A stretch of 60,328 bases of DNA from DASUFP01 sp036274495. GTDB lineage: Bacteria; Bacteroidota; Bacteroidia; AKYH767-A; OLB10. The notes beneath the pieces were generated by a model. The model saw nothing but the letters and a program-made list of their open reading frames with translations, did no database searches and was not told the origin of the DNA. Within the stretch, counting starts at the first letter, position 1. Every line of letters begins with the position of its first letter. The position numbers and the translations under genes were made by a program. Of the stretch, positions 26,137 through 34,233 are shown piece by piece. The stretch is from the NCBI GenBank assembly GCA_036274495.1, contig DASUFP010000107.1, positions 1 to 60,328 of the forward strand. The letters run 5' to 3'.

Positions 26137-27849
26137 ATGGAAGATTTACAAAGAGGACATATTTCAATTTCTCCTGAGTTCATATCACATCACATCAATG
26201 AACTTGAAAAAGAATTTGCCATATTTAAAAGTAAGATAAAAGCTGAGTTGAAAATTTTAGAATCTGATAATAAGACACTAATAGACAAACATAATTTTGA
26301 TGAAACTGGAAGAAGCTCTATTGAATTAAAAAATCTTTCTTCTGCTGAGAAGAAGCTTAAAGAAGAGGTCATTAAGCGATTTTCCTTTGCAAACTTTTTT
26401 TCTGAAGCAAAGGGTAAATTGCATAATCGTAACGAAATTTATTACGCAACTTTTATTGAAGAAGAACCAAGAGCATTTCAAGTTATCAAAGCTTGTTTAT
26501 ATCTTGACATAATGCTTGCGATTTTCCAAGAGTTAGAAAAGGATGATTTTGTTTGCAACAATTTTATTATTGCTTCTCTCTTTGATGATATTAGATATAA
26601 ATTCATTCTGCTTTACGAGGATATATTAGCAAATGACATTTCCTTGCCGATTGAACCAGTTGAAGAGTTGACATCCATTGCTATAACTAATTATTATGAT
26701 TATTTGTTTGGCATCCCACAAATTGCAACGAGTCATTCTCAATTGATTTCATTTGTTAATCAAGCAAGAAAGTTCATTATTGATTATCTTGACAAATTCA
26801 ACAAAGACTTAAAGCCAATAAGGAAATACAAGGAAGCGGATATTCCTATTGACAATCTAATGCTAATCGACAAGTTGAAAAGAAATTTACCAGGTGAGAA
26901 AATTGATTGCATAATTGGAATCAGATTTGGAGGAATTGAACTTCCATACCTAATTAAAAAATATATTTACCCTAAAGCTGATATTCAACTTCTAAAAATT
27001 TCAAAATATTCTGATTCAGAATCAACAAAGGCGGAACAAGAAATAATTGATTATGTGAATAACAACAGAAGTTACTTTAAAACAAAAAATGATTTAGTGG
27101 TTGATGATTCCATTACAACCGCAAGAACAGCAGGTGCGGTAATAAATGCTTTAAGAAACAAGGCAAAGAATGTATATTTCTCCTGTGTTTACTATTCTCA
27201 GTTTAATCGGCTTCCACAGATGAGAATGGACGGGCATGGCGGTGTGAATTTAAAAGAGTTAGAAAAGTGTTGTGTATTGAAAGAAACGAATTACACTGCC
27301 TCTGTTAATATGAAAAGCTATTTAGGAAGAAATAAAAAATTTGATTTAACCAAAGAAGAAATAAAAAAAAGATTGAATAAAAACTCCAAGAGTAAAACAT
27401 CTATCCAACAAGAGGAAGTTGTTAAAGATGAAAACACAAAAAAAGATTTCATCGCATGTTCTCAATCTATGATTACAGTAAGCTATCCGCAATTACTTGA
27501 CATACGGAATTATTTTAACGCAAAAAAAGATTATCAAATTATTGATGATTGGATTGATGGTCCAAATAAAAGAAAACACATTGAAGATGAAATACCGATA
27601 TACAAAGAAGTTGATGGTAGAGATTTTTTGAGTGATGCATTTACTGACATTAGGAATTCCGATTTAGTGATTCTTTATTATCCTGCGCCATCAACTTACT
27701 TATCTCTTTTGTTTCGTATCGCTGAGCTGAGCAATAAAGAAGTTTGGATATTCTATTCGCGCATTGGAGAAACTAAAGGATTTGAAAAGTATCCAAACAA
27801 ATCACTTTATCAAATAAGACAACTAAAATCACTACTGTCTCATAAATGA
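26137..27849 (+). CDS. Phosphoribosyltransferase-domain fusion with helical N-terminus and Rossmann-like C-terminus
   Basis: A 570-residue cytoplasmic protein with three parts. Residues 1-235 are helical and charged, with a coiled coil at about 20-80. Residues 240-355 are a type I phosphoribosyltransferase: IIGIRFGGIELPYLIKK, then the PRPP loop VVDDSITTARTAG (321-333). After a Lys-rich linker (400-435), residues 440-570 form an alpha/beta unit with SDLVILYYPAPSTYL and LFRIAELSNKEVWIFY. That order resembles nucleoside 2-deoxyribosyltransferase/TIR-like folds, but no catalytic residue was confirmed. It follows the methyltransferase by 18 nt and overlaps the next gene by 4 nt. A combined base-exchange or nucleotide-modifying enzyme is inferred. 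Confidence 0.8.
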   Translation: MEDLQRGHISISPEFISHHINELEKEFAIFKSKIKAELKILESDNKTLIDKHNFDETGRSSIELKNLSSAEKKLKEEVIKRFSFANFFSEAKGKLHNRNEIYYATFIEEEPRAFQVIKACLYLDIMLAIFQELEKDDFVCNNFIIASLFDDIRYKFILLYEDILANDISLPIEPVEELTSIAITNYYDYLFGIPQIATSHSQLISFVNQARKFIIDYLDKFNKDLKPIRKYKEADIPIDNLMLIDKLKRNLPGEKIDCIIGIRFGGIELPYLIKKYIYPKADIQLLKISKYSDSESTKAEQEIIDYVNNNRSYFKTKNDLVVDDSITTARTAGAVINALRNKAKNVYFSCVYYSQFNRLPQMRMDGHGGVNLKELEKCCVLKETNYTASVNMKSYLGRNKKFDLTKEEIKKRLNKNSKSKTSIQQEEVVKDENTKKDFIACSQSMITVSYPQLLDIRNYFNAKKDYQIIDDWIDGPNKRKHIEDEIPIYKEVDGRDFLSDAFTDIRNSDLVILYYPAPSTYLSLLFRIAELSNKEVWIFYSRIGETKGFEKYPNKSLYQIRQLKSLLSHK

Positions 27850-29120
27850 TTATGAAAATAAATAACATTTTGAAAGTTTGCAAAATTGATTCAATCTCTT
27901 TTGCAAGTTTTGCAATGAAGCAGAATGTAGATTTTCTTGGAGTTCATGTTTTAGAAGTCAATAATATCGGTGAGCATCAAGAGCTAATTGAATTCATAAA
28001 AGCGAAAAACGGAAAGCCAGTAGTTGTAACAAAAATTCAAGATGCTGATGCACTTCAAAAAATCATTAAGCTATATAAGCCATCGGGTTTGCAATTTCAT
28101 TTTGAAATTCAACCGCAACTTGCTACAACTATTCGAAACTTGTTTCCAAACTTGCTTTTGTTTGGAGTGTTTACAGACAAATCACAGTATTTAGATTTCA
28201 ATTCTATCAACGAGTTATTTGATTTTATTATTTACGATACTTCTTATAGGGGTGGTACAAATGAAAAAAACAGCTACTCACATCTTGGAAGGTTTTCGCA
28301 AACCCTGAAAGCGAAAACTTTACTTGCTGGCGGTATAACATCTGAAAAAATAAAAGAGTTGAACTCGTTACAAGCATGTGGCTACGATATTCAAAGTTAC
28401 TTTAGAACTGATGCAGGTTTAAGTTTCAAAAATCTTGATAAGGTTTGCGACATCTTAAAGTTTCCAAGGAAAAAAATGCTGTCAATTAGTTTGACAGATA
28501 TTTCATTGAATGATATTCAGCAGTCGGCATCGTTTTACCGCAATGCGAATTTGGAATATCATTTAGACCAATCTCTTGGTTCGCTTTACCCTTCATTTAT
28601 TACAACAAGCAAGAGCATTGAGGAAAAGCAACAATACTTAATCCAACTTCCTTATTCAGTTCATTTATTCATTAAAGATGAAAATGAAATAAGAGGGAGA
28701 ATAAAAAAGTTAACTGAAAAATATCCGTTGAACTTAATCCGAATATTTGTTCAGTATTTTGAGGGATTGTGCAAAGAAATATTTACTGAGCAAATTGCAG
28801 ATATAAAAATTATTCCTTCTGTTTTTTACAAAGACCTCAATTCATATTTTTCTCAATCAATCAATTCGGTAATTGTTTCTGTTGTTGTTCCGAAGCCTGA
28901 AAACAAAGACGATATTGAAAAATTTGTTGAGACATTTCTTTCTCAAAGAAAAAACATAGAAGGAAAAGAAGTTTGGTTTGACAGAAATTTGGAGTTGAAC
29001 TACATTGATCTTTTGAACAAGAAACTTGGCAACGATTTCAACTTTATCATTGGTAAAAGCGTAATCAATGACTGGAGTAAAATAAATTATATCCATGAGC
29101 ATCTTCTTAAACAGAAATAA
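27846..29120 (+). CDS. TrpF-like phosphoribosyl isomerase fused to a second TIM-barrel-like domain
   Basis: A 424-residue protein. Residues 1-205 match phosphoribosylanthranilate isomerase (TrpF): ILKVCKIDS carries the catalytic Cys (Cys12), IIYDTSYRGGTNE carries the catalytic Asp (Asp131) plus the phosphate-loop GGT, and LLAGGITSEKI (159-169) is the second phosphate-binding loop. It would catalyse an Amadori rearrangement of a phosphoribosyl-amine. Residues 210-424 (YSVHLFIKDENEI near 280, later KEVWFDRNLEL) resemble a ribulose-phosphate epimerase barrel; this is a weaker call. No trp genes are nearby, so tryptophan synthesis is unlikely. It overlaps the PRTase gene by ATGA and the HAD gene by 26 nt. 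Confidence 0.72.
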   Translation: MIMKINNILKVCKIDSISFASFAMKQNVDFLGVHVLEVNNIGEHQELIEFIKAKNGKPVVVTKIQDADALQKIIKLYKPSGLQFHFEIQPQLATTIRNLFPNLLLFGVFTDKSQYLDFNSINELFDFIIYDTSYRGGTNEKNSYSHLGRFSQTLKAKTLLAGGITSEKIKELNSLQACGYDIQSYFRTDAGLSFKNLDKVCDILKFPRKKMLSISLTDISLNDIQQSASFYRNANLEYHLDQSLGSLYPSFITTSKSIEEKQQYLIQLPYSVHLFIKDENEIRGRIKKLTEKYPLNLIRIFVQYFEGLCKEIFTEQIADIKIIPSVFYKDLNSYFSQSINSVIVSVVVPKPENKDDIEKFVETFLSQRKNIEGKEVWFDRNLELNYIDLLNKKLGNDFNFIIGKSVINDWSKINYIHEHLLKQK

Positions 29121-29667
29121 AATTGAGTTTGTCTTTGTTGACTGGTTCGGTGTTTTATCAACGAACTATTACTGGTGTGTTCAATCCCAAAAAAGTAAAT
29201 TGTTAAAGGACTGGTGCAATTGTGTTTTTGACGATGCAGATATTCTCAATGAATGGATGAGAGGTAAACACACTTTGAAATATTTAACTGAGTTCAGAGT
29301 AAAAATTAGCGAAGAGTTTGTTACGAAAACATTCTTACAGGATATTGAACATTATAAGCCAGACTAGGACTTACTTGAATCTATAGACAAGCTTTTTCCA
29401 AACGCAAAGAAAGTCTTGGTAACTGATAATTTCTCATTGTTTGAGCACATACTTAAAGAGTATGATTACATAAATTCTTATTTCTATAAAATGTATTTAT
29501 CACACGAAGTCGGATTGCTAAAAAATGATAAACCGAATTCTCTGTTTGATTACATCTTAAACGATTTAGGAAGAAATGATTTTCAAAATTGTTTGTTGAT
29601 TGACGACCACCAAGCCAATTGTCAAAGATTCAAAGAAAGAGGAGGAAGAACGATTTTAGTAGGATAA
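29095..29667 (+). pseudogene. HAD-superfamily phosphatase interrupted by an in-frame amber codon
   Basis: Both halves are in the same frame and together read as one HAD hydrolase of about 190 codons. The first half has motif I (FVFVDWFGVLS, Asp16). After TAG at 29365-29367 the frame continues with DLLESIDKLF, motif II (VLVTDNFS), motif III (EVGLLKNDKPN) and motif IV (LLIDDHQANC). Only one base change is needed to restore it. It may be a recent inactivation, an assembly error or readthrough. HAD enzymes remove phosphate from sugars or nucleotides, which fits the PRTase and TrpF-like neighbours. It is the last gene of the operon and its end overlaps the convergent EVE gene by 12 nt. Confidence 0.85.
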
Positions 29668-30177
29668 TTCAACATTGGAATTTTCTTCACCGTAAAGTAA
29701 AATCCTGTTGAAAGAATCTTCCAATAAAGGCATTGAGGCAGCTTGAATACCTTTCATCAAGTAAACATCACTTTTTACAACATTATCGTTTTCTAAATCT
29801 GATAACAGAATTGGATTGTCAATATAGTTTCTGATATACTTTATTGGGACTACAAACCTACCTGATTCATCTTTCTGTTGGTTAATCTTAAAATCAGATT
29901 TAGATTTCCCTTGTAGATATGGCGAACCGATTATTTCAACAATTGCGTAAACGCCTTTTTCAAGTTTTTTCCTTCCATTCAATTGAGTTTTGTTTCTGCC
30001 ATCTGCTCCAACTCTAATAACTCCGAGTTGTCCTTTCTCAAAATATTTCTTTTGCCATGAAGCGATCCGATATTCACTCTTAAAGTTTGGCTTTATTGTG
30101 AGAAGAAAATCATCAACAGCCCAATACTTTGGATTGCAAAAAAAAGTCCAGTAACCTGTAATCTTACTTTTTGACAT
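29656..30177 (-). CDS. EVE-domain protein
   Basis: A 173-residue protein. ITGYWTFFCNPKYWAVDDFL and later GVIRVGADGRN and GVYAIVEIIGSPYL are typical of EVE domains. These belong to the PUA/YTH-like fold and bind modified bases, and are often found beside restriction or other defence genes as possible sensors of modified DNA. The ATG at 30177 is chosen; the frame continues 46 codons upstream through a promoter and an inverted repeat and is unlikely to be translated there. It is convergent with the HerA operon and has a good promoter of its own. Confidence 0.85.
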   Translation of the reverse strand: MSKSKITGYWTFFCNPKYWAVDDFLLTIKPNFKSEYRIASWQKKYFEKGQLGVIRVGADGRNKTQLNGRKKLEKGVYAIVEIIGSPYLQGKSKSDFKINQQKDESGRFVVPIKYIRNYIDNPILLSDLENDNVVKSDVYLMKGIQAASMPLLEDSFNRILLYGEENSNVELSY

Positions 30178-30204
30178 TGTGTAACTTCGCTGAATATTTA
30201 TTTG

Positions 30205-30237
30205 CAAATTTACAGAAATCTTTAGATGAAATTCAAA
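30205..30237 (-). promoter_or_regulatory. Bacteroidota-type promoter of the EVE gene
   Basis: On the minus strand TTTG (30234-30237) and TAAATTTG (30205-30212) are separated by 21 nt. The -7 box ends 27 nt before the ATG at 30177. Confidence 0.7.
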
Positions 30238-30270
30238 AGAAAAATGAAAAGCTCTCACACAAAAAAATAC

Positions 30271-30321
30271 ACTCTTGCAAGCCGCTTGAGCCTTCGCTTG
30301 AACCAAAGCTTGCAAGGGAGT
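30271..30321. repeat. Inverted repeat upstream of the EVE promoter
   Basis: ACTCTTGCAAGC (30271-30282) pairs with GCTTGCAAGGGAGT (30308-30321). The interval contains two copies of CGCTTGA. The role is unknown. Confidence 0.5.
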
Positions 30322-30483
30322 ATTTGTTTCTCCACCCCAAGAAGAAATTCCAATTTATTTTCTCCCACCCAGCGGTGTTTTAATTTATTTGCAACCGCAC
30401 AACCCACAACAGTCAAGCAATCCGACAGTTTATTGCAGACCTTAACTGGACAGTGCAACTTGACGCGGACGACAGAAACACGA

Positions 30484-30620
30484 ACCGCTAACAAGGTATT
30501 GCCAAAAGCGGGGGTGATGGGCTTCTATGACACATTTGTTCTTAACCGAACTTTAGATTTTCAAATGAACGGCAGTGCAAAAAAGCCATGCCTTATAATT
30601 AACACCCACAATACAATAAG
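30484..30620 (+). repeat. Degenerate attC-like site closing cassette 5
   Basis: The left end ACCGCTAAC (30484-30492) is the exact complement of the cassette 5 start. AAGGTATTGCCAAAAGCGG and a GGCTTCTATGACACATTTG loop resemble sites 2 and 3. A matching right arm is not preserved beyond GCCATGCCTTATAATTAAC (30587-30605), so the site is probably decayed. The stretch 30621-30787 holds nothing recognised. Confidence 0.45.
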
Positions 30621-30787
30621 GTAATCGACTTGCTGACGCTACTTCTTTTTCCATCCCGCATCATTCTTACACTTACCTGACAATTTTCATCAGCTATCTC
30701 AAAAAATTTATTGCTGGTTCAGAAGGGATTGCATATTTTCACAGACATGGATGAGGTGATGAATCAAATAATGCTAAACATAAAAGC

Positions 30788-32611
30788 ATGAAATTTATTC
30801 TTACGCTATTGTTATGTACTCTTTCGGTTTTTACTTATGAGGAGGCCTTTGCATCACACGGTATGGGTGGGGAATTAACCTGGATCTGCCAGGGGAATGG
30901 CACCTACAAATTCCGGTTGAAACTTTACCGTGATTGTAATGGGATTACAAGTGGCCTTCAACTAAATATGCAAACAAATCATCCTTTGGGTGCGGTGCTT
31001 CTGAGTTTGGTGCAACAATCAGATATAAGTTCTACCGGTTTCGACAGTAGTGGCACTGCGCCATGTGCGAATTGTAGTATGGGTAGTACAACCAGTCCAA
31101 TTATTGGGTTGGTTGAAGAACTGATTTATGAATCGCAAGATGTAACCCTGACCGGTGTTCCTCCTCCCGGCGGCTGGTGGTTTGGATACAGTGAATGCTG
31201 CCGTTCAAGTCAGATAACCAACATGGGTAATGCAGGAAGTAATTCGTTTTTCATTTTTGCCAAAATGTTTGCCTATGATGGACAGAGTGCTATGCCATGT
31301 TATGATAGTTCGCCTTATTTTACTGAAAAACCAATGGCAGTTGCGTGTACCGGTCTTCCCTATCAGATCCAGCCAGGTGCAGTTGATGCCGATGGCGATG
31401 CAATTCACTATAGCTGGGACTATTTGAGTGACAGCCTGTTCTGGAATTTGAGTTTTCTACCCGGATATTCGGTAAACAGTCCGTTTCCCGACACCACCCA
31501 GGATCCTCTCAACGTAGCTGCTTCTTTGAATACGGTCACCGGTTTCATCACCGGATTAAATCATACTGCCGGATGCTATGCCCATAAGATTAAAGCTTCA
31601 TCATACAAATGCGGTCAGAAAGTAGCTGAAGTGTCGCGTGATTTTTCACTGGCATTTATTCCCGGTTGTCCTACCATTCTAGGCAATATGCAAAATACTG
31701 CACCGACGATCATTCCGCCATTTATTAATCCAGCTACCGGATCACAGACCTCGTTCGCCGATACGGTAATGGCGGGGGATACAGTAACCGCAATGGTGGC
31801 TATTACAGATGTCGATTATTTCACTGACACTACCAGCCAATTGCTGACTATAAGCGGTGCAGGGACACAGTTTGGGACATACTTCATAGATCCGCTAAAC
31901 GGCTGTCCTCTTCCACCCTGTGCTACTTTGTCGGCTGTGTTGCCGCAGTCGGTATATGTGGGATCATTTTTAATTTTTAACTGGATAACTACTTGTGCCC
32001 ATGCCGCCGACACTACCAGCCAGTGCGGTGGAAATTCGAACACGTATGTGTTTAATATCTGGGCCGATGATAATTATTGTCCGGCCAATGCCCGTGCCAT
32101 TGCTACCATAAGTATTACAGTAGTGGGAGCGGCTATTTCGATTCCGGCGGGTGGTACTACCTTTTGCACCACCGATGCCCCTGTGAACCTGACCGCCTGG
32201 CCACCCGGAGGCACATGGTCAGGGTTTCCGCTTGGCAGCGGTAATGTTTTTGATCCGTCGACCGGCGCCGGAGATTTTACGGTGTATTATACCTGGAGCG
32301 ACAGCTCCGGGTGCACCAGCACTGCCGCATTGACATTAAATGTAAACGACTGTACGGGAATCGAGGAGTTTCAATCGTATTCACTTGCTCTCCATCCGAA
32401 TCCCGCTACCGACCACATTTTTATTGACGGCCCCTCACATTCCGATGCGCATATAGCCATCATAAACATCATGGGACAACAGGTGTATGAGTCAGTACTC
32501 CCCGCTGATAATACTTTTTTGCTTCCCATTCTGCCTAATGGCATTTATCTCATCGAGCTACGCGATGCAACCACTATCGGACATGGTAAGTTGATTGTTC
32601 AGCAGAATTAA
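30788..32611 (+). CDS. T9SS cargo with N-terminal ASHGMGGEL domain
   Basis: A 607-residue secreted protein. The signal peptide ends at EEAFA. Residues 22-180 form the ASHGMGGELTWICQGNG...LYRDCNG domain found in many Bacteroidota surface proteins. The middle has cadherin/Ig-like segments (GAVDADGDAIHYSW near 200) and numerous cysteines, including CSMG, SECCRS and GCYAHKIKASSYKCGQK, that may form disulfides. A T9SS sorting domain starting LHPNPATDH ends GKLIVQQN. It is related over its first part to the shorter gene at 10641. Codon use returns to the host-like pattern here. Confidence 0.87.
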   Translation: MKFILTLLLCTLSVFTYEEAFASHGMGGELTWICQGNGTYKFRLKLYRDCNGITSGLQLNMQTNHPLGAVLLSLVQQSDISSTGFDSSGTAPCANCSMGSTTSPIIGLVEELIYESQDVTLTGVPPPGGWWFGYSECCRSSQITNMGNAGSNSFFIFAKMFAYDGQSAMPCYDSSPYFTEKPMAVACTGLPYQIQPGAVDADGDAIHYSWDYLSDSLFWNLSFLPGYSVNSPFPDTTQDPLNVAASLNTVTGFITGLNHTAGCYAHKIKASSYKCGQKVAEVSRDFSLAFIPGCPTILGNMQNTAPTIIPPFINPATGSQTSFADTVMAGDTVTAMVAITDVDYFTDTTSQLLTISGAGTQFGTYFIDPLNGCPLPPCATLSAVLPQSVYVGSFLIFNWITTCAHAADTTSQCGGNSNTYVFNIWADDNYCPANARAIATISITVVGAAISIPAGGTTFCTTDAPVNLTAWPPGGTWSGFPLGSGNVFDPSTGAGDFTVYYTWSDSSGCTSTAALTLNVNDCTGIEEFQSYSLALHPNPATDHIFIDGPSHSDAHIAIINIMGQQVYESVLPADNTFLLPILPNGIYLIELRDATTIGHGKLIVQQN

Positions 32612-32866
32612 AATGGATGCTCCTCTTTAGAAATCCTTCAGCACCTCAAATCATTTTCCGTGTTCTACAGGCTCTTAAAGAAACATTTGCAGTGCAGCAA
32701 ATCATGTTACCAACAACCCTTCAGACTGTAAGCGTTTTCCAGTCCAAGCTATTGAGGTGAATATTCATCACAGGGAGCTCTTCATCCGACTTGCCTCCAT
32801 TTACGTTAAAGTAATGAATAACAATAATTTACGTCTTTTTACGATGTATCTCGTATTTCCGCTCGC

Positions 32867-32963
32867 CTACGGGTTTCCCTGTAGAAGATTAGGTGGTAAA
32901 GGTAAATTGAGATAATTTTAGGGGATGGGGGGTTGGAGGAGGTGTATGTATGTTGGACGCTAC
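32867..32963 (+). repeat. Dispersed element R4
   Basis: The most divergent copy. It keeps the hairpin (CTACGGG-TTTC-CCTGTAG), GATAATTTTAGGGG, GGGGGGTTGGAGGAGG and TATGTATGTTGGACGCTAC. It precedes the AT-rich gene at 33073. No clear GTT cassette boundary follows it. The rest of 32612-33072 holds nothing recognised. Confidence 0.65.
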
Positions 32964-33072
32964 TTTGAAGCGATGGGATCAACTTAAATAGATCATTTAA
33001 CTTCAAAAGCCCCTATTTATTGAAAGGCCATGCCAAATCTTCTAAGTTAACTAATTTAATTTTTATAATTCG

Positions 33073-34083
33073 GTGCTAGGTTTCATCATAAGGTATATTT
33101 GGTCCGAATTGCTAATTATTCGATCACATATTTTCAAAATAATTCTTTCGACTTTACTGATGTTCTTTTCTCATAACATCAGTGGACAAACAATAGAAAA
33201 CACTGAGTCTATGAAAGGGTTAATGTCAACCCCTAAGGTTTTCGCATATTTTCATGTAGATATTAAAGGCAAAGTTAATGATGTTGGTATAATAGATGTT
33301 AGTTGTATGTTTTGTCCGGATTCTATACAGAAGCAGATGCAAGTTCAGACTATTGAAGTTTTGAAGAATCAACCTAACTGGAAAGTTGCTCGAGGCACAA
33401 ATGGAAGACCCGTGGCTGTTAAATATAATATCCCTGTGTCATTTAAGCAATACAACAAATATGTTAACGATTCCAAAGTGATCATTGAGCATAGGAATGA
33501 CCCATCTGCTGAAACAATATTTGAAAAGACATTATGGCTTAAAAAGCATATTTTGTATGAAATTGAAAAGCGTAATTTAGATTCAATATTTTCAAGCTTT
33601 GAAGATTTTAGTATCCGTTTTAATGTTTCGAAAAATGGCGTTGTCGATTCGATAAATATATCGAATTGTAGCTCCATTAAAGCTTCGGATTCAATTGCTG
33701 ATATCATCAAACAGTTACCTGGATGGGTAGCTTATCTGGTTCCGTTTGACAGTTTGTCTGTTGGTATAGATTTATCAATTCAATATACCAAGTCTAATCA
33801 CCAAAGCATTGCGAAGCAAAAGGATTCGTATTCTTCGTATTTTAATAAATCGTTTTATGAGAGCGGTGTTGATTATTATAATGCAAACTACTATTTTAAA
33901 GCACTTTTGTGCTTCTTAAGGGCTGTAGAGTACAACCCGGAGGACATTGACGCATTATACAATTGCATGGCCTGTTATATCAAATTGAAGAATTACCCTT
34001 TGGCTTGTCAATATGGTTCAATTATAAAAGCATTAGGGAAACCTGATGCAGATAAGGTATTATCGAAGTATTGTCAGCAGTAA
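33073..34083 (+). CDS. Exported protein with TonB-C-like domains and a TPR
   Basis: A 336-residue protein. A hydrophobic segment around residues 15-35 ending NISGQ is a likely signal peptide. Two segments resemble the TonB C-terminal fold common in Bacteroidota proteins: about 55-125 (HVDIKGKVNDVGIIDVSC, AVKYNIPVSF) and 180-260 (RFNVSKNGVVDSINISNCSS). Residues 275-325 form a TPR (YESGVDYYNANYYFKALLCF). No ATG suits the N-terminus: GTG at 33073 is used, although a later TTG near 33109 would give a shorter signal peptide. It follows R4 and is more AT-rich than the host genes, so it may be acquired. Confidence 0.65.
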   Translation: MLGFIIRYIWSELLIIRSHIFKIILSTLLMFFSHNISGQTIENTESMKGLMSTPKVFAYFHVDIKGKVNDVGIIDVSCMFCPDSIQKQMQVQTIEVLKNQPNWKVARGTNGRPVAVKYNIPVSFKQYNKYVNDSKVIIEHRNDPSAETIFEKTLWLKKHILYEIEKRNLDSIFSSFEDFSIRFNVSKNGVVDSINISNCSSIKASDSIADIIKQLPGWVAYLVPFDSLSVGIDLSIQYTKSNHQSIAKQKDSYSSYFNKSFYESGVDYYNANYYFKALLCFLRAVEYNPEDIDALYNCMACYIKLKNYPLACQYGSIIKALGKPDADKVLSKYCQQ

Positions 34084-34233
34084 ACACGAGTTTGTATGGT
34101 GAGTTTAAATATTGGACGTCATACATAATTGTTATAAGATCGTTTTAAATCACTCAATTTTATGCGATAGAATTTTATTTATAACAATGGTACTATTAGA
34201 TGGAATTAGCAACTCATAAGAATTAAATCCCCC

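Larger units (their letters stand above)
21168..30492 (+). mobile_element. Cassette 5: HerA-NurA-methyltransferase-PRTase operon with EVE gene
   Basis: Begins with GTTAGCGGT (21168-21176). The exact reverse complement ACCGCTAAC reappears at 30484-30492, at the left end of a degraded attC-like repeat. At 9.3 kb with seven genes it would be very large for an integron cassette. Confidence 0.5.

Noticed and set aside
27846..29120. TrpF-like gene as part of tryptophan biosynthesis
   Set aside because: No other trp gene is nearby, it is fused to a second barrel, and it overlaps PRTase and HAD genes of a different kind of operon.
30226..30624. A 132-residue plus-strand open frame
   Set aside because: It runs across the EVE promoter, an inverted repeat and the degraded attC-like site, and shows no domain.
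32867..32885. R-element hairpin as a Rho-independent terminator
   Set aside because: The stem is only 7 bp with a wobble pair, and no T-run follows it.
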